From positions 11,586 through 68,927 of the forward strand of contig SZWC01000553.1 of NCBI GenBank assembly GCA_023375785.1: a stretch of 57,342 bases of DNA, read 5' to 3'. The DNA is from Penium margaritaceum. Lineage: Eukaryota; Streptophyta; Zygnematophyceae; Desmidiales; Peniaceae. Positions 12,989-22,288 of the stretch are shown piece after piece; within the stretch, counting starts at the first letter, position 1; every line of letters begins with the position of its first letter. The position numbers and the translations under genes were made by a program. The notes under the pieces were generated by a model. That model did no database searches, was not told the DNA's origin, and worked only from the letters and a program-made list of their open reading frames with translations.

Positions 12989-13640
12989 GGCCCTGAACGG
13001 ATGCAGAATCAATGATTTTGATTCTATGGTAGGGAGGCTCCACGCGAAATTGTCCGCGAGAGCGCGCAACTATAACCGAATCCGCCAAAACAACTTGCAA
13101 ACGCGAATGAGGAATCATATGACTCCCGCCAATTTCTTCTGATTCTAGTCGGCTGTTGGTCTACGTGGTAGGCTTCCCAACGTGTGGGAAACGTCTTACA
13201 TGCGGAAACGGCAACAATTAGTCGGAAAGCCCGTCATTAAGATGTTTATCTATATATGATTGTAAAACCGCGTTTCACCAAATCTGAACCTACATCGACG
13301 TGCGAATTTGAGTTTCCTTTGCACGTCGATTCAGGAAATTGAAGAAGGAAGTTCGAAAGCTTTGCCTTGCGGAAGCGGCGTCGCATCGCTATCAAGCATC
13401 GCTACGTGCATACAACTGGACACAGACAAACAAGGATGTAGCCGTTCTCCCGAAAAATCAAGGCAGCTGTCCACCAAACTCGGAGATTGATAAGCGCGAG
13501 ATTGACGGATTTCAAGTTGCAGTCCTGCTGATTCACACCGTTCCCCTCCTACACGTAGAATCAATGAAAACTCAAAGATCGAGAGGGAAAACGAGGAAAC
13601 CCTAGAATCAAAATCATTAATTCTGCATCGGTTCAGGGCC
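12989..13640. mobile_element. MITE 1 (~40-bp terminal inverted repeats, TSD CAA)
   Basis: The ends at 12989-13029 and about 13600-13640 are inverted repeats with about three mismatches in 40, both reading GGCCCTGAAC from outside. CAA flanks both sides (12986-12988, 13641-13643), and copy 1 has a single CAA at the matching place near 6730. The 3-bp duplication and GG-starting ends resemble PIF/Harbinger (Tourist-like) MITEs, but CAA is not the usual TWA target, so the superfamily is unsettled. No transposase is encoded. Confidence 0.8.
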
Positions 13641-13701
13641 CAAGGTATGTGACGGGACCATTATTGTTTACAAAATGAAGAGTCGAATCACCTCAGACAA
13701 T

Positions 13702-14144
13702 GTGCCTGAACCGATGCATTGATGTTATGGTAGATAGGCGGGTGGGGGCACACAAAAAACTCCGTGAGATCTCGCAACTGTTACCGAAACCGCTGAAAAA
13801 GTTGACGAAAGCGAAGGAGGAATGAAGGGGAGTTACAAAATGAAGAGTCCAATCATACGTCGATGTCTTCAAATGCGTTTTTTTGACACGTCGTTCCAAG
13901 GGAGGAAAACGAGCAATTTGCATGCACCGTGATGTCAATAGCTATGCGCCGGGCGACAAATGACTTTCTTCCAAAAAATCAGGGTCGATGTCCTTAAAAC
14001 TCGGACATCGAATAACGAGAAATCGACGGATTCCAAGTTGCAAGTTTCCCACTTACACGTAGAATCGACCAGAAATTAAAGATCGAGAGGGAAATTGATG
14101 AACCTTAGAATGAAAATCAATGATTCTTGCATCGGTTCAGTACC
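13702..14144. mobile_element. MITE 2, shorter member of the MITE 1 family (TSD AAT)
   Basis: Ends read GTGCCTGAACCGATGCA and, inverted, GGTACTGAACCGATGCA. AAT flanks both sides (13699-13701, 14145-14147). The matching site in copy 1 reads CAGACAATAATGC near 6786, the exact empty site. Internal sequence (GATCGAGAGGGAAA near the right end; CTCGCAACT-TACCGAA near the left) is shared with MITE 1. Noncoding. Confidence 0.8.
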
Positions 14145-14236
14145 AATAATGCTTCAAATTGGTCACTAAGGAAGTACTTGACCCTATGTTTGTCGAGTTC
14201 CCAACCTACATCGTGTCAGTCCGAGCGTGCCACATC

Positions 14237-14952
14237 TGTTTCATTCTCTTCTTAGAGCCGCTGTCAAGACCAACAGCGACTCGGGAAGAACATGCTGCAC
14301 GTCGTCCCACGTTTCCTAACATGCGATTGTTTTGGCAAAAGGACAAATTCGTTCATCACCTACGACAAAAGACAGCTGGCCCTTGGCCAGTCGAAAGCGA
14401 GACCCAAAAGTGGACAAAATCGAACGGAACGCTCCCTGTCGCCGCTGTCGCTGTCAAGCTCGCGCTTGGTGGTTTCCACGAGAAGTGGTGAAAACACCTG
14501 AAAACCAGTGAAAACCAAGGAGGTTTGACAGCGGCGTTGTCGCTGTAGCTGTCACTGATGGTATAAAATTCAATGGAATTTTGACGCATGTTCTTTCGAT
14601 GCGATGAACCCGATGCCCGACTTCCCCTCTGAGATTGCTTCGATATCTGCATTTCAATAGCAATTTTGGTTTTGAGAGCATCGCGCAGCTTCTCGGTTTG
14701 CGGTACCGGGCCTTAAGACGACTGCAACAATGAATCAATGAGGATGCGTTCTCTTCTCCGCCGCGCGCTGTGTTTCGATCGTACGCCAGCTGGCAACTTC
14801 GAGGATAATTTATAATGGCCCATTTGTTGAGCCCTTCAGGCCAGAACTTGAAAGCCCGAAAAAACGGGAACCTTGTGGTAGTCCACAATCACGACCGAAG
14901 CGCAGGATTTTTGACAGCGAGAGCGACAGCGCTCTCAGAAGAGAACGAAATA
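14237..14952. mobile_element. TIR element of a second family (716 bp, TSD ATC)
   Basis: The terminal inverted repeats are about 28 bp with about three differences: the left starts TGTTTCATTCTCTTCT, the right inverted starts TATTTCGTTCTCTTCT. ATC flanks both ends (14234-14236, 14953-14955). Copy 1 reads CACATCGTCAGCGG at the same place, one ATC and no insert. GACAGCG/CGCTGTC motifs recur in both orientations near both ends and in the middle, like subterminal transposase-binding repeats. No transposase frame is seen, so it is non-autonomous. The superfamily is not assigned. Confidence 0.78.
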
Positions 14953-15437
14953 ATCGTCGGTGGCGGTAGATGCAAAACACAAAAGCAACGCCGTGGAACA
15001 CAGCACTCCTTTCACCGCCCTCCTCGCTCTAGACAATTATGTGGACCTCGCGTGTCTATCACGAGCCGACTGGTAGGCGTTGTGGTGGCGTGGTGGCATG
15101 CTGTGGTCGACAGCTCCAGGACTTCATCTGGTTTACTTGCCGCCTTTTCATCATGAATCCAGGTCCAGCGAGAACTGGCCTGTGATGCTCTTTATGCTGG
15201 CGTTGGCCCGAGTGACTATGCGTTCCCTTCTGCACATATCACGCTGGCGGGCGGGACAGCACCATCTCCAGTCCATGCTTTGTTCTTTTTTTTTTGTGTG
15301 AAAATGACACCTGCTCTACCCCAGAACAGAAGCAGGAAATCCCAAATAATTGTTGCGAGAGTAAGCAATGGCCTCCAATGATTCTTGGCACCGATTTCTG
15401 CGCTGTGTTTGATGCGTCCTGCGCACGCCGGAAGAGA

Positions 15438-15448
15438 GGGGGGGGGGG
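15438..15448 (+). other. Poly-G tract upstream of the thaumatin-X8 gene
   Basis: Eleven consecutive Gs about 285 bp upstream of the start codon. Copy 1 has thirteen at 7349-7361 in the same context. The length differs between copies as expected of a slippage-prone run. Confidence 0.7.
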
Positions 15449-15576
15449 TGTCCTGCGAGTGCCTTCACAGAAGTTGGATTCTGGAGCCCGCTCGGGAGTG
15501 CTGCTGCTCCGCCTCCTCGCAAGAGTAGGAACCTCCTCCTGCTACTGCTGTTTGCGCATAGTGTATAGCATGGCCA

Positions 15577-15611
15577 GTGCCAGCTCTTGAACATGACTGG
15601 AGAGCTGGCAC
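15577..15611 (+). promoter_or_regulatory. Conserved hairpin in the thaumatin-X8 leader or promoter
   Basis: GTGCCAGCTCT (15577-15587) and AGAGCTGGCAC (15601-15611) are perfect 11-bp inverted arms around a 13-nt loop, about 120 bp before the ATG. Both arms are fully conserved in copy 1 (7483-7493, 7507-7517) although the surrounding sequence has diverged. A weak TATA-like tatagca lies just upstream at about 15564. Whether the hairpin acts as DNA (operator-like) or as 5'-leader RNA cannot be told from sequence. Confidence 0.5.
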
Positions 15612-15730
15612 CGGGCTGCTGCGCTTCTCTGCAAACCCCATCATCCCCTACTCGGCAGCAGTTCACAGGTACATAGAAAACGAGTGCACGCTGGAACCCT
15701 TTTGTGTCGTCCACCGCCGTTTCCTACGAC

Positions 15731-18233
15731 ATGAACACACTCAAGGCGCGGCGGCTGGCCGTTGCGCGCAGTAGCCCCCGGGGCGTGGCTTCCGGAGCCA
15801 TGCTTCAGGAAATTGTGGTGGTGGCGGCGGCGGTGGCGTGCATGTGCGTCGGCAGCACTGTGGCCCTGGATCGAAGCATCAGCGTGACCAACAAGTGCGG
15901 CTTCCCCGTGTGGATGGGCCAGACGCCCAACAGCGAAAACTCGCCACTGCCTGGAGGCAGCCTGCGCGTGAGTCCGGGGCAGACATATCGCTACTCCATC
16001 CCCGACAGCGGCTGGGCCGGCAGGCTGTGGCCAAAGACCGGGTGCAGGGACGACGGGACCAGTTGCGCCATGGGAGATTCCGTCCCCCCCTGCCCCGCCT
16101 CGGGATGCCAGCCGCCCGCGGACACCAAGGTGGAGTTCTTCTTCCCGTCCAGCAGCTCCGGGCAGGACTCCTTCTACGACGTCAGCCTGGTGGACGGCTA
16201 CACACTGCCCGTCAAGATCGTGCCGCGCGGTGTGCCGGTAAGCCTCGGCATGTGAGAGTACTCTCATGAGAATTCTCGATCTTGTCTCGCGCGGCTCGAG
16301 ATTTGACGTGTCTCACTTCTCGAAGTGAAACAGTCGATAGTTAACTTTTAACTCTCGGTCTCACGTGTGCAAAATGAGGATAAAGTAGCCAAATTACGCA
16401 TTATCTGCAGGTGGACCCGAACTAGCCTCTGAACCTGCAGTCGGGTGTGTTTTCGAACATCTGGATGGAAGCCTGTAAAGTGGTTCGATGCCTACTTGAG
16501 CATGCACAGAAACGTTGCAACCTAAGACCATCTTCCGGTTTGCAACTTTAAAAACCAAACTCGCGAATATGTCGAAATCTTGCCTGACGTCGCGACAAAT
16601 ACTCCGCAAGCCTGGAGGGAATAGTTTCTTCGTACCACCCTCTCCAATCTTATCCCGTACGTTTTACAAACCCTTCATTATTTTTGTGTCGAACGTCCAA
16701 CATCTCTCGATGATGCATGCAATTTCGAGCCAGGACATCGCGAACCACCGTAAAAAGACGGTCTGGTTCTGAAAAAACAACTCAATTGGCAAGCGGTTGC
16801 GCAATCATTGCTTTCGATGACATTTCTAGAAGGGCTGCCAACGTGGAACCTGACGTAGTGTGCAGTTGCGAGGATGTCTTGTTCCATCTGCTAAGTTCAA
16901 TCGTCATCGTAGCTCGTGTGGCCAGAAAACTGTCGTTTCTAAAACGTGAATACAATGTCGAACCTATTTCTTCACAGACGACGTCTTTTCTGAATATGCG
17001 TTACGCTTCGCCGGTATCCATCGGGCATGTAATCATTCCACTTTTGAATCTACAACCGGATTGTTTTGTCGTATCTGTCAGTTACAGTGGACGAAGCCGC
17101 AAAGCAATAGAGGGTTTGCAATGCACAAACGGGCGATGGCGTTGGGATGTCTCTGCTGCCTTCGCTACGGTTAACTTGGGTTTCCCTTTCATCCTGCAGC
17201 AATATTATTCTATTTTCTTGCTCAGTTCAGCCGGTCAAACTTAAACTCGCTTGTTGGGTGCGCACGCTCACCGTAGGAACAGTCAAATTTCCGGAATGGC
17301 ACAAGAAAAGTTTGTTCCGGTAACAGAATCTGGAGGATCCAAAGGAATCTTCTTTTACGCCTCCAATTCATTTTTGGAACGTTTTCTTGACTGAGAGAGA
17401 GTCCTCGCGAGAGTATCGAATCTGAGACGCGGTCTCGACACTCTCGCCGTCGAGACACCAGTGGTCTTGACGTGAGACTCTCATTGCTCTCGAATGCCGA
17501 TTCTTATGTGCCGGAGTCCGGGAGCTGCGTCACCACCACGTGTGCTTTGGCCCTGAGCAACTGCCCTAGCTCTGAGATCAGCGGCCTTGGCGACCTACGC
17601 TTGCACAAGGACGGGACGACCATCGCCTGCCTGGCCCCCTGCAAGAAGTGGAACTGGCCTACACCTTTGGGCTTGGGCAGGCCGGTAATCGTGGCCTCTG
17701 GCGTGGACATGTGCTGCCCCACCCCGCCCATTACTGTCGACCAGTGCAGAACCGGCCCTGTGGTGCAGACGCAGTTCGTGAAGCTGCTTCGGCAGTAGTG
17801 CCCCACGGCCTACAGCTACGCGTACGACGACGAGGGCGGCAACCACAACTGCCCCGTGCACACCAGCTACGACGTCACCATCTGCCCTGACGGTGCAGGC
17901 TCTCCTTCCAGCCCTGCCCCCACTGTTCCCACCTGCACTGGCGATGCCAGGGCTAGGGTCCAGGGGGCTTTGGACTGGCTGTGTGGCGCAGACGGGGCCA
18001 GTTGCAGCCGCATCAACCCTGGGGCTGCATGTTTCAGCCCCGACACTCACTTTGCCAGAGCCACTTACGCCTTCCACACCTGGTATGCCAAGAAGTTCCC
18101 GGCGGAGGGCACCAACGCCTGCGTCTTTGGAGGGGCAGCCAAACTGGTGTCTGCCCTCCCTGCCGTCGGCTGGCCGACTTCCTGCCCCGCGCTCACTCCT
18201 ATCAACGGCAAGTACTTCGTAGCAAACTGCTGA
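15731..18233 (+). CDS. Thaumatin-like protein fused to an X8 (CBM43) domain; one in-frame TAG
   Basis: Predicted secreted PR-5-type protein in two exons, 15731-16237 and 17517-18233, joined in phase 0 (donor GTAAGC; acceptor after GGAG). Reading through the TAG gives 407 residues. Residues 28-45 form the signal-peptide core. The thaumatin domain (about 46-294) has all 16 cysteines, GWAGRLW, SLVDGYTLP, the double Cys (MCC) and CPTAYSYAYDDEGG. A Ser/Pro linker (295-308) leads to an X8 module (309-407) with DWLCG, SCS-I-PGAACF, YAFHTWYAK and CVFGGAA. Both domain types are known to bind beta-1,3-glucan; a wall, callose or antifungal role is inferred. The oddity is TAG at 17796-17798, just before conserved Cys 264: it is a nonsense mutation, a sequence error or readthrough. 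No sensible intron removes it. ATG 15800 is an alternative start. The exons are GC-rich, unlike their neighbourhood. Confidence 0.85.
16238..17516 (+). other. Intron of the thaumatin-X8 gene (1,279 bp)
   Basis: It starts GTAAGC after a codon boundary and ends GGAG before TCC-GGG-AGC-TGC, the conserved G-x-C of thaumatin domains. CAG at 17458-17460 was considered as acceptor but opens onto an immediate TGA. The intron is AT-richer than the exons. No nested gene is seen; the frame at 16717-17244 resembles nothing known. Confidence 0.7.
17796..17798 (+). other. In-frame TAG between the 13th and 14th thaumatin cysteines
   Basis: The frame before it (LLRQ) and after it (CPTAYSYAYDD) are both unmistakable thaumatin sequence in the same frame. 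A product ending here would lose three cysteines and the whole X8 module. The coding pattern, GC bias and conserved residues downstream are undamaged, which suggests a recent mutation or a base error. Confidence 0.85.
17934..18233 (+). other. X8 / CBM43 module
   Basis: Cysteines at the usual X8 spacing: the first in PTCTGD, then LCG, SCS, AACF and ACVFGG, plus one extra Cys near the C-terminus (TSCP). The family normally starts WCV; here the Trp is missing. It ends FVANC with no GPI-signal-like hydrophobic tail. X8 is usually found in plant GH17 glucanases and plasmodesmal callose-binding proteins. Confidence 0.82.
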
Positions 18234-20119
18234 AGAGGTACTCAATGGGTCCGGTGGTTCGCCCGCCTGATTTTGAGGTGTAGTCTTGTGCTCTATTGCT
18301 GTGCTCCCAAGAGGGTACGTCGTTTCTTTTTGTTTCGCGCCTCCGCCTCTTGTAACACGATGTATTGCTTGACTGTTTTCTTTTAAGATTTGAAGGATTC
18401 AGTGTTCCAGCTCTTACAGAACTACCCACGGCCACTAATGATGCCCATCAGGTCTGACAGTGCGACTGGCGTGCTTCTGCACGCCAAAGGAGTGCATTCC
18501 CATATGCTAGTGTCGATTGGTCAGAGAGATGCTTGCACTGTCAAGTCGCTGCATCTTCAGAACCAGGGGATGTTTCTCAAGTGCTTTCTTTACACAATGT
18601 CAAACACAATTTGCTCCCATTGTCCCAGGTTGCAGAAGAAGGAGCTGTCGCTCATTATGAAGAAACAGGAATGAGGGTACGGGGCACCCAGGTGCCAAAG
18701 CATTACTTCCGCGGGAAAAGAGCGTTTGCCCACGTATGCAGAAACACAACACGATAGTTTCCAGGAATACATGAAGACAAAGAGGTACGTTGGAAAGTCA
18801 GGAGGCAGTTACATTTGTGCCTGCCTTTGAATGTTTCGATAGAAGAAGACAAAGAGGTACGTTGGAAAGGCAGGGCAAGGTGGCTTTTCTTTCGGCAAGC
18901 CAGCCAGGCATTGTGATAGGGCTAGAAAATCACACGACAAAGTTTGAAAACAGAAGGGGAAGAGGACAAACACACATAGTTTTTCTGTACTTGTGTGGCA
19001 TATCAGATCAGCTGGCCTTGGCTATATCAAAACTTAAAAATACATGTTATCTGACAACGCTAGCAGATGATCAACAACAGAAACCTGAGGGTTATCAGCA
19101 AGTGATAACAAGGGTACTGACTGTTGTGTGGTGGTTGATGTGTTGCACGTGTACGTGTAAGAAATCATCTTATCAGGTGCTCCCATTGGCCTCATGGCTA
19201 GAAGAATTAGAGCACTGCAACTGACAACAGCCGAAAGGAACAGTGAAATAAAACATCAATTAAAATGACCATAAAAGTAGCAGGTTTCCTGCACAAGAGC
19301 AGTGGGGATCTTAGCAACTTTGATATCACCACTTCCAAAAACAGTGGGTTGCACTTGATTTGGACTTGTATCATCTGTATCGTGGACTGTGCCAAGGATT
19401 GTTTGCTTCCAGAATTCGGAATCGGTCCATCGGTCCAGTGTCTTTCGGACGCTAGCAAGACTATGAACTGCTAGCTGGTCATGCATACAGCGCTGCAAGT
19501 ATTATTCATTTGGCCTGTGATTCAAGCACCCTTTGTGGTGGCAATCTACTTTCCAACATACACCAAGAACGATGTCCATTCCCGCCTTGTTCGCCCAGAA
19601 TACCAGGTTTTGTGTATTTTTCGTCTAGTTTTGCAGCTTCGAAACTGTGTCTTTGTTGAGCCATCTTGCCTTTTCCCCATTCTTTGCTGACCACTCTCGT
19701 ATGTTTTGCATCTTCCATTGCCCATCTGCCGCTCCTTGCTCTATCAATGTGCGCTCATCTGCCTGTCCATTCCACCATTACTTACAGCTCATCTGTCCCT
19801 TATGTTGCATGCCCTTGAGTACCCTAACCCTCAGCTTTCATGATGTATGCACACTGAATTCTCTGCCTAGCTCACTGGCCCTTCTTTAATGACGACTGCC
19901 TATGTCAATCCAGTGTCACTGCCCCACAGACTCATCCATTACGTTCTGCCTTCTCACACATGCCTCGACTGGTTCCTCCACAGCCTAACAACCTTGCCTT
20001 CACCAACACCCGTTACCTTTGTACCATGATGGTAGATTGTAATGTTGGACACAGAGTCAATATTTTTCTGTTCATAGTTAGGCACCTCTTTACGTGAGAA
20101 AGAACATCTGTGGCGGTGC
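18234..20119. other. Gene-free stretch downstream of the thaumatin-X8 gene
   Basis: Contains the 3' untranslated region and unassigned DNA. A ~23-bp direct repeat (agacaaagaggtacgttgg) occurs near 18775 and 18848. The 144-codon plus-strand frame at 18790-19224 has no recognisable domain and odd composition, so it is not called. Sequence at about 20057-20110 resembles 76-130 and marks the break of copia B. Confidence 0.5.
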
Positions 20120-20722
20120 CACAGACTGATTTCGTGTTTTCTCTCCCTCGCCGCCAACGCTGAGGCGGCTCCTTTCTCCCACGCCACATAGAGACGGTAA
20201 ATTCTGTCCTCCTTGTCCACTTTTGCAAGCACACAGCCTACAGAGGCAGAGATGGTGCAGCCACTATTCTCAAAGCAAACCTGCATGCCTTTGGAGATCA
20301 GAGATGAGAGAGAGAGGAGGTAAGCTCCCTGCCCCGGAACATGGAACACCCCCTTCACATGACGTTCCACATGCTTGCCCTCAACGGAAGCACATAACAG
20401 AATCTGAGCCTCCCCAACGGCCATTTGCACATGGTTGTTCCCCATGTACACCCGACGAGGCTCAATGACAGTGTAGACAACAAACCACTCCCTGTGATAC
20501 GTCATGTGCCGCGTGGCTCCTGAGTCCATGATACAAAACAGGGCAGTTTTGTCAGAGACATACAGGACCCGGATGGTTGTCACGAATCCACTCTCTACAT
20601 CTGCTGCTTTTGCAGAAGTGTCCGACTCCTTTCCCGCTCCTACTCCAACCGCAAGGTCCGCCTTCTTCTTCCGGCATTCGTGCGCCCAACGACCCAGCTT
20701 CTTGCGGTAGTGGTAGTTCCCC
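20120..20722 (-). pseudogene. Element B, 3' part: gag zinc knuckle, protease, GAG-pre-integrase start
   Basis: Minus-strand continuation of element B, whose gag lies at 26193-26890. Right at the insertion of element A the frame reads the knuckle region (degraded: first Cys now Tyr, second Arg), then the protease with an intact DSGATRHM active site, then beta-strand-rich protease sequence and the beginning of the GAG-pre-integrase domain (ISLWHRH). There it stops abruptly at about 20120 against unrelated DNA. The frame is open across the whole piece, so this is the best preserved protease of the window. Confidence 0.85.
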
Positions 20723-21370
20723 TGTTGGATATGGGGTGCCAAAAAAGTGACCAAAGTGGGTTGCTCGATAAAAATCATCAGGTCACAAAAGTGAATAGAG
20801 GATGTTTTGCTGGTTCCATAGAACTTTACGGAACTCGATTCGGAGTCCGTTTGAGGGAGATATGGATTTTCAAGGTTTGGTGGCGATGGGTCCGGTTCAA
20901 GTGATGGCTCCTGCACTACCAGCACGAATCACGGCCACAATTATTGGTCAAGGAGGTTTGGACCGGCCTTCAGGGTTTAAAGGCGGCAGGAGGAAATTCA
21001 GGGAGCTTCAAGGAAGGTTCCCACCAAGATTATTGGTTGTGCACATGGCAAGGATGGTAATTCTCTTGTGTGAGAGTGTGACTGCCGCTCATCCCGCTAG
21101 GCTAGGAGTGTGCTAGGAGGTGAACTTTGACAGAGTGGTTCTTCCAGCTCCATGTGCCAAATGACGCGTACTTAGACTTGTTAGAAAGCTGTGCTAATGT
21201 TATTTTTCACTCAAGAGTTGATTCAGACATTTGCGTTCGCTGGAGACCTACAGTTGCGTCCGTAGTTTCTGTCTGTGCTACCTACAACTCCCTCTCACAA
21301 ACAGTTGGTCCTACCTAGGCGGCTCTTAGTTAGCCTGATCACCTCCGTGAGGGCTGCCAAGTTTCCATCA
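20723..21370 (+). repeat. 5' LTR of element A
   Basis: Begins TGTTGGATATGG and ends TTTCCATCA. The primer-binding site follows after one base. It pairs with the 3' LTR along its full length. Confidence 0.95.
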
Positions 21371-21371
21371 G

Positions 21372-21383
21372 TGGTATCAGAGC
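21372..21383 (+). other. Primer-binding site of element A (initiator Met tRNA)
   Basis: TGGTATCAGAGC directly after the 5' LTR is the standard plant copia site complementary to the 3' end of initiator-Met tRNA. Elements C (one mismatch) and E (TGCTATCAGAGC) keep recognisable versions. Confidence 0.9.
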
Positions 21384-21469
21384 TAGAACAACGCTTTGTC
21401 TCATCCTTGAGGCATTCCTTGCACCCTGTTGTGTGAGAGAGCCGTTTATGGGTTGAACGTTGCACTACC

Positions 21470-22288
21470 ATGGCGACATCCGCTTCCGTGGTGGCCGGCG
21501 TCAACATCGCCAAGTTCGAAGGCAAGAACTTCTTTAACTGGAACAATTACATGAAGATGGTGCTGATGGAGAAGGGTCTCTGGAGCCAGGTTGATGAGAA
21601 GGGGAAGGAACCAGAAGAAAGCTCCCTATCCCCTGTCGAGGCCCGTACCTACCGCGAGAAGCGTGACCTTGCCCTCGCAACCATGTACCTCCACCTCGCC
21701 GAACGGCAGCAACTCCTCGTCCTTGGCATCCTCACGCCAAACGAGGTTTGGAAAAAGCTTGATTCCACTTATGCTTCCAAGTCAATCCTCATGAACATGC
21801 AGCTGCGTCGTCGCTTTCACACTATGAACATGGATGAATCTGGATCCATGATTGACTACATACACATGGTGAAGTCTCTCTGTGACCAGCTTGCTATGAT
21901 TAAGGACCCTGTCAAGGAGCGTGTGCTCATGCTAACCATCCTTTCTGGTCTTCCTAGCAGCTATACTCCTCTCATTGTTGCCCTGGACCAGCGTGGAGAC
22001 AAGCTCTCCCTCAATGATGTGGAGGAGAGCCTGCTAATTGAGGAGGAGCGGCGCAAGGGAGAAGAGGGCGGAAGGGGACTGGACGTCGCTCTCATCACCA
22101 ACTCTGGTCATGGGGGTGGTGCTGCACCAACCAGGGGCGATGGCGGAGGAGGGAAGAAGAAGGGAAACTGCCACTACAGCAAGAAGCCTGGCCATTGGGC
22201 ACGCGAATGCCGAAAGAAGAAGGCGAACCTTGCTGCTGGAGTGGGAGCGGGAAAACAGTCCGACGCTTCCGCGAACGCCGCAGATTGA
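21470..22288 (+). pseudogene. Element A gag, ending at a premature TGA
   Basis: Gag-type capsid precursor of copia: an N-terminal block with FEGKNFFNWNNYMKM, a central UBN2-like segment (LILMNMQLRRRFHTM, MIDYIHMVKSLCDQL, ILSGLPSSYTPLI), a basic Gly-rich linker, and a CCHC knuckle whose second Cys is Ser (CHYSKKPGHWAREC). The TGA at 22286-22288 replaces a Trp codon present in relative C (Val in B), so gag is cut from pol in what was one frame. The start ATG at 21470 is kept here, but is mutated to ATT in B and C. Confidence 0.9.

Larger units (their letters stand above)
12017..15770 (+). repeat. Segmental duplication copy 2 (carries the thaumatin promoter)
   Basis: Direct repeat of 5756-7700, displaced by about 6.25 kb. 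It is longer because of insertions at 12989-13640, 13702-14144 and 14237-14952. Removing these and one copy of each 3-bp target duplication restores collinearity with copy 1. It ends in the intact thaumatin-X8 gene. Confidence 0.85.

Noticed and set aside
15704..15730. GTG at 15704 as start of the thaumatin gene
   Set aside because: A plant nuclear gene would use ATG; 15731 gives a proper N-terminus before the signal peptide.
16717..17244. 175-codon plus frame inside the thaumatin intron
   Set aside because: No domain, intronic position, low GC unlike the real exons.
17683..17798. A short intron that would remove the in-frame TAG of the thaumatin gene
   Set aside because: The only plausible donor (GTAATC at 17683) would delete the conserved double-Cys region. 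The stop is more likely a mutation or error.
18790..19224. 144-codon plus frame downstream of the thaumatin gene
   Set aside because: No recognisable domain, contains part of a direct repeat and odd Cys/Lys-rich end; length is possible by chance.
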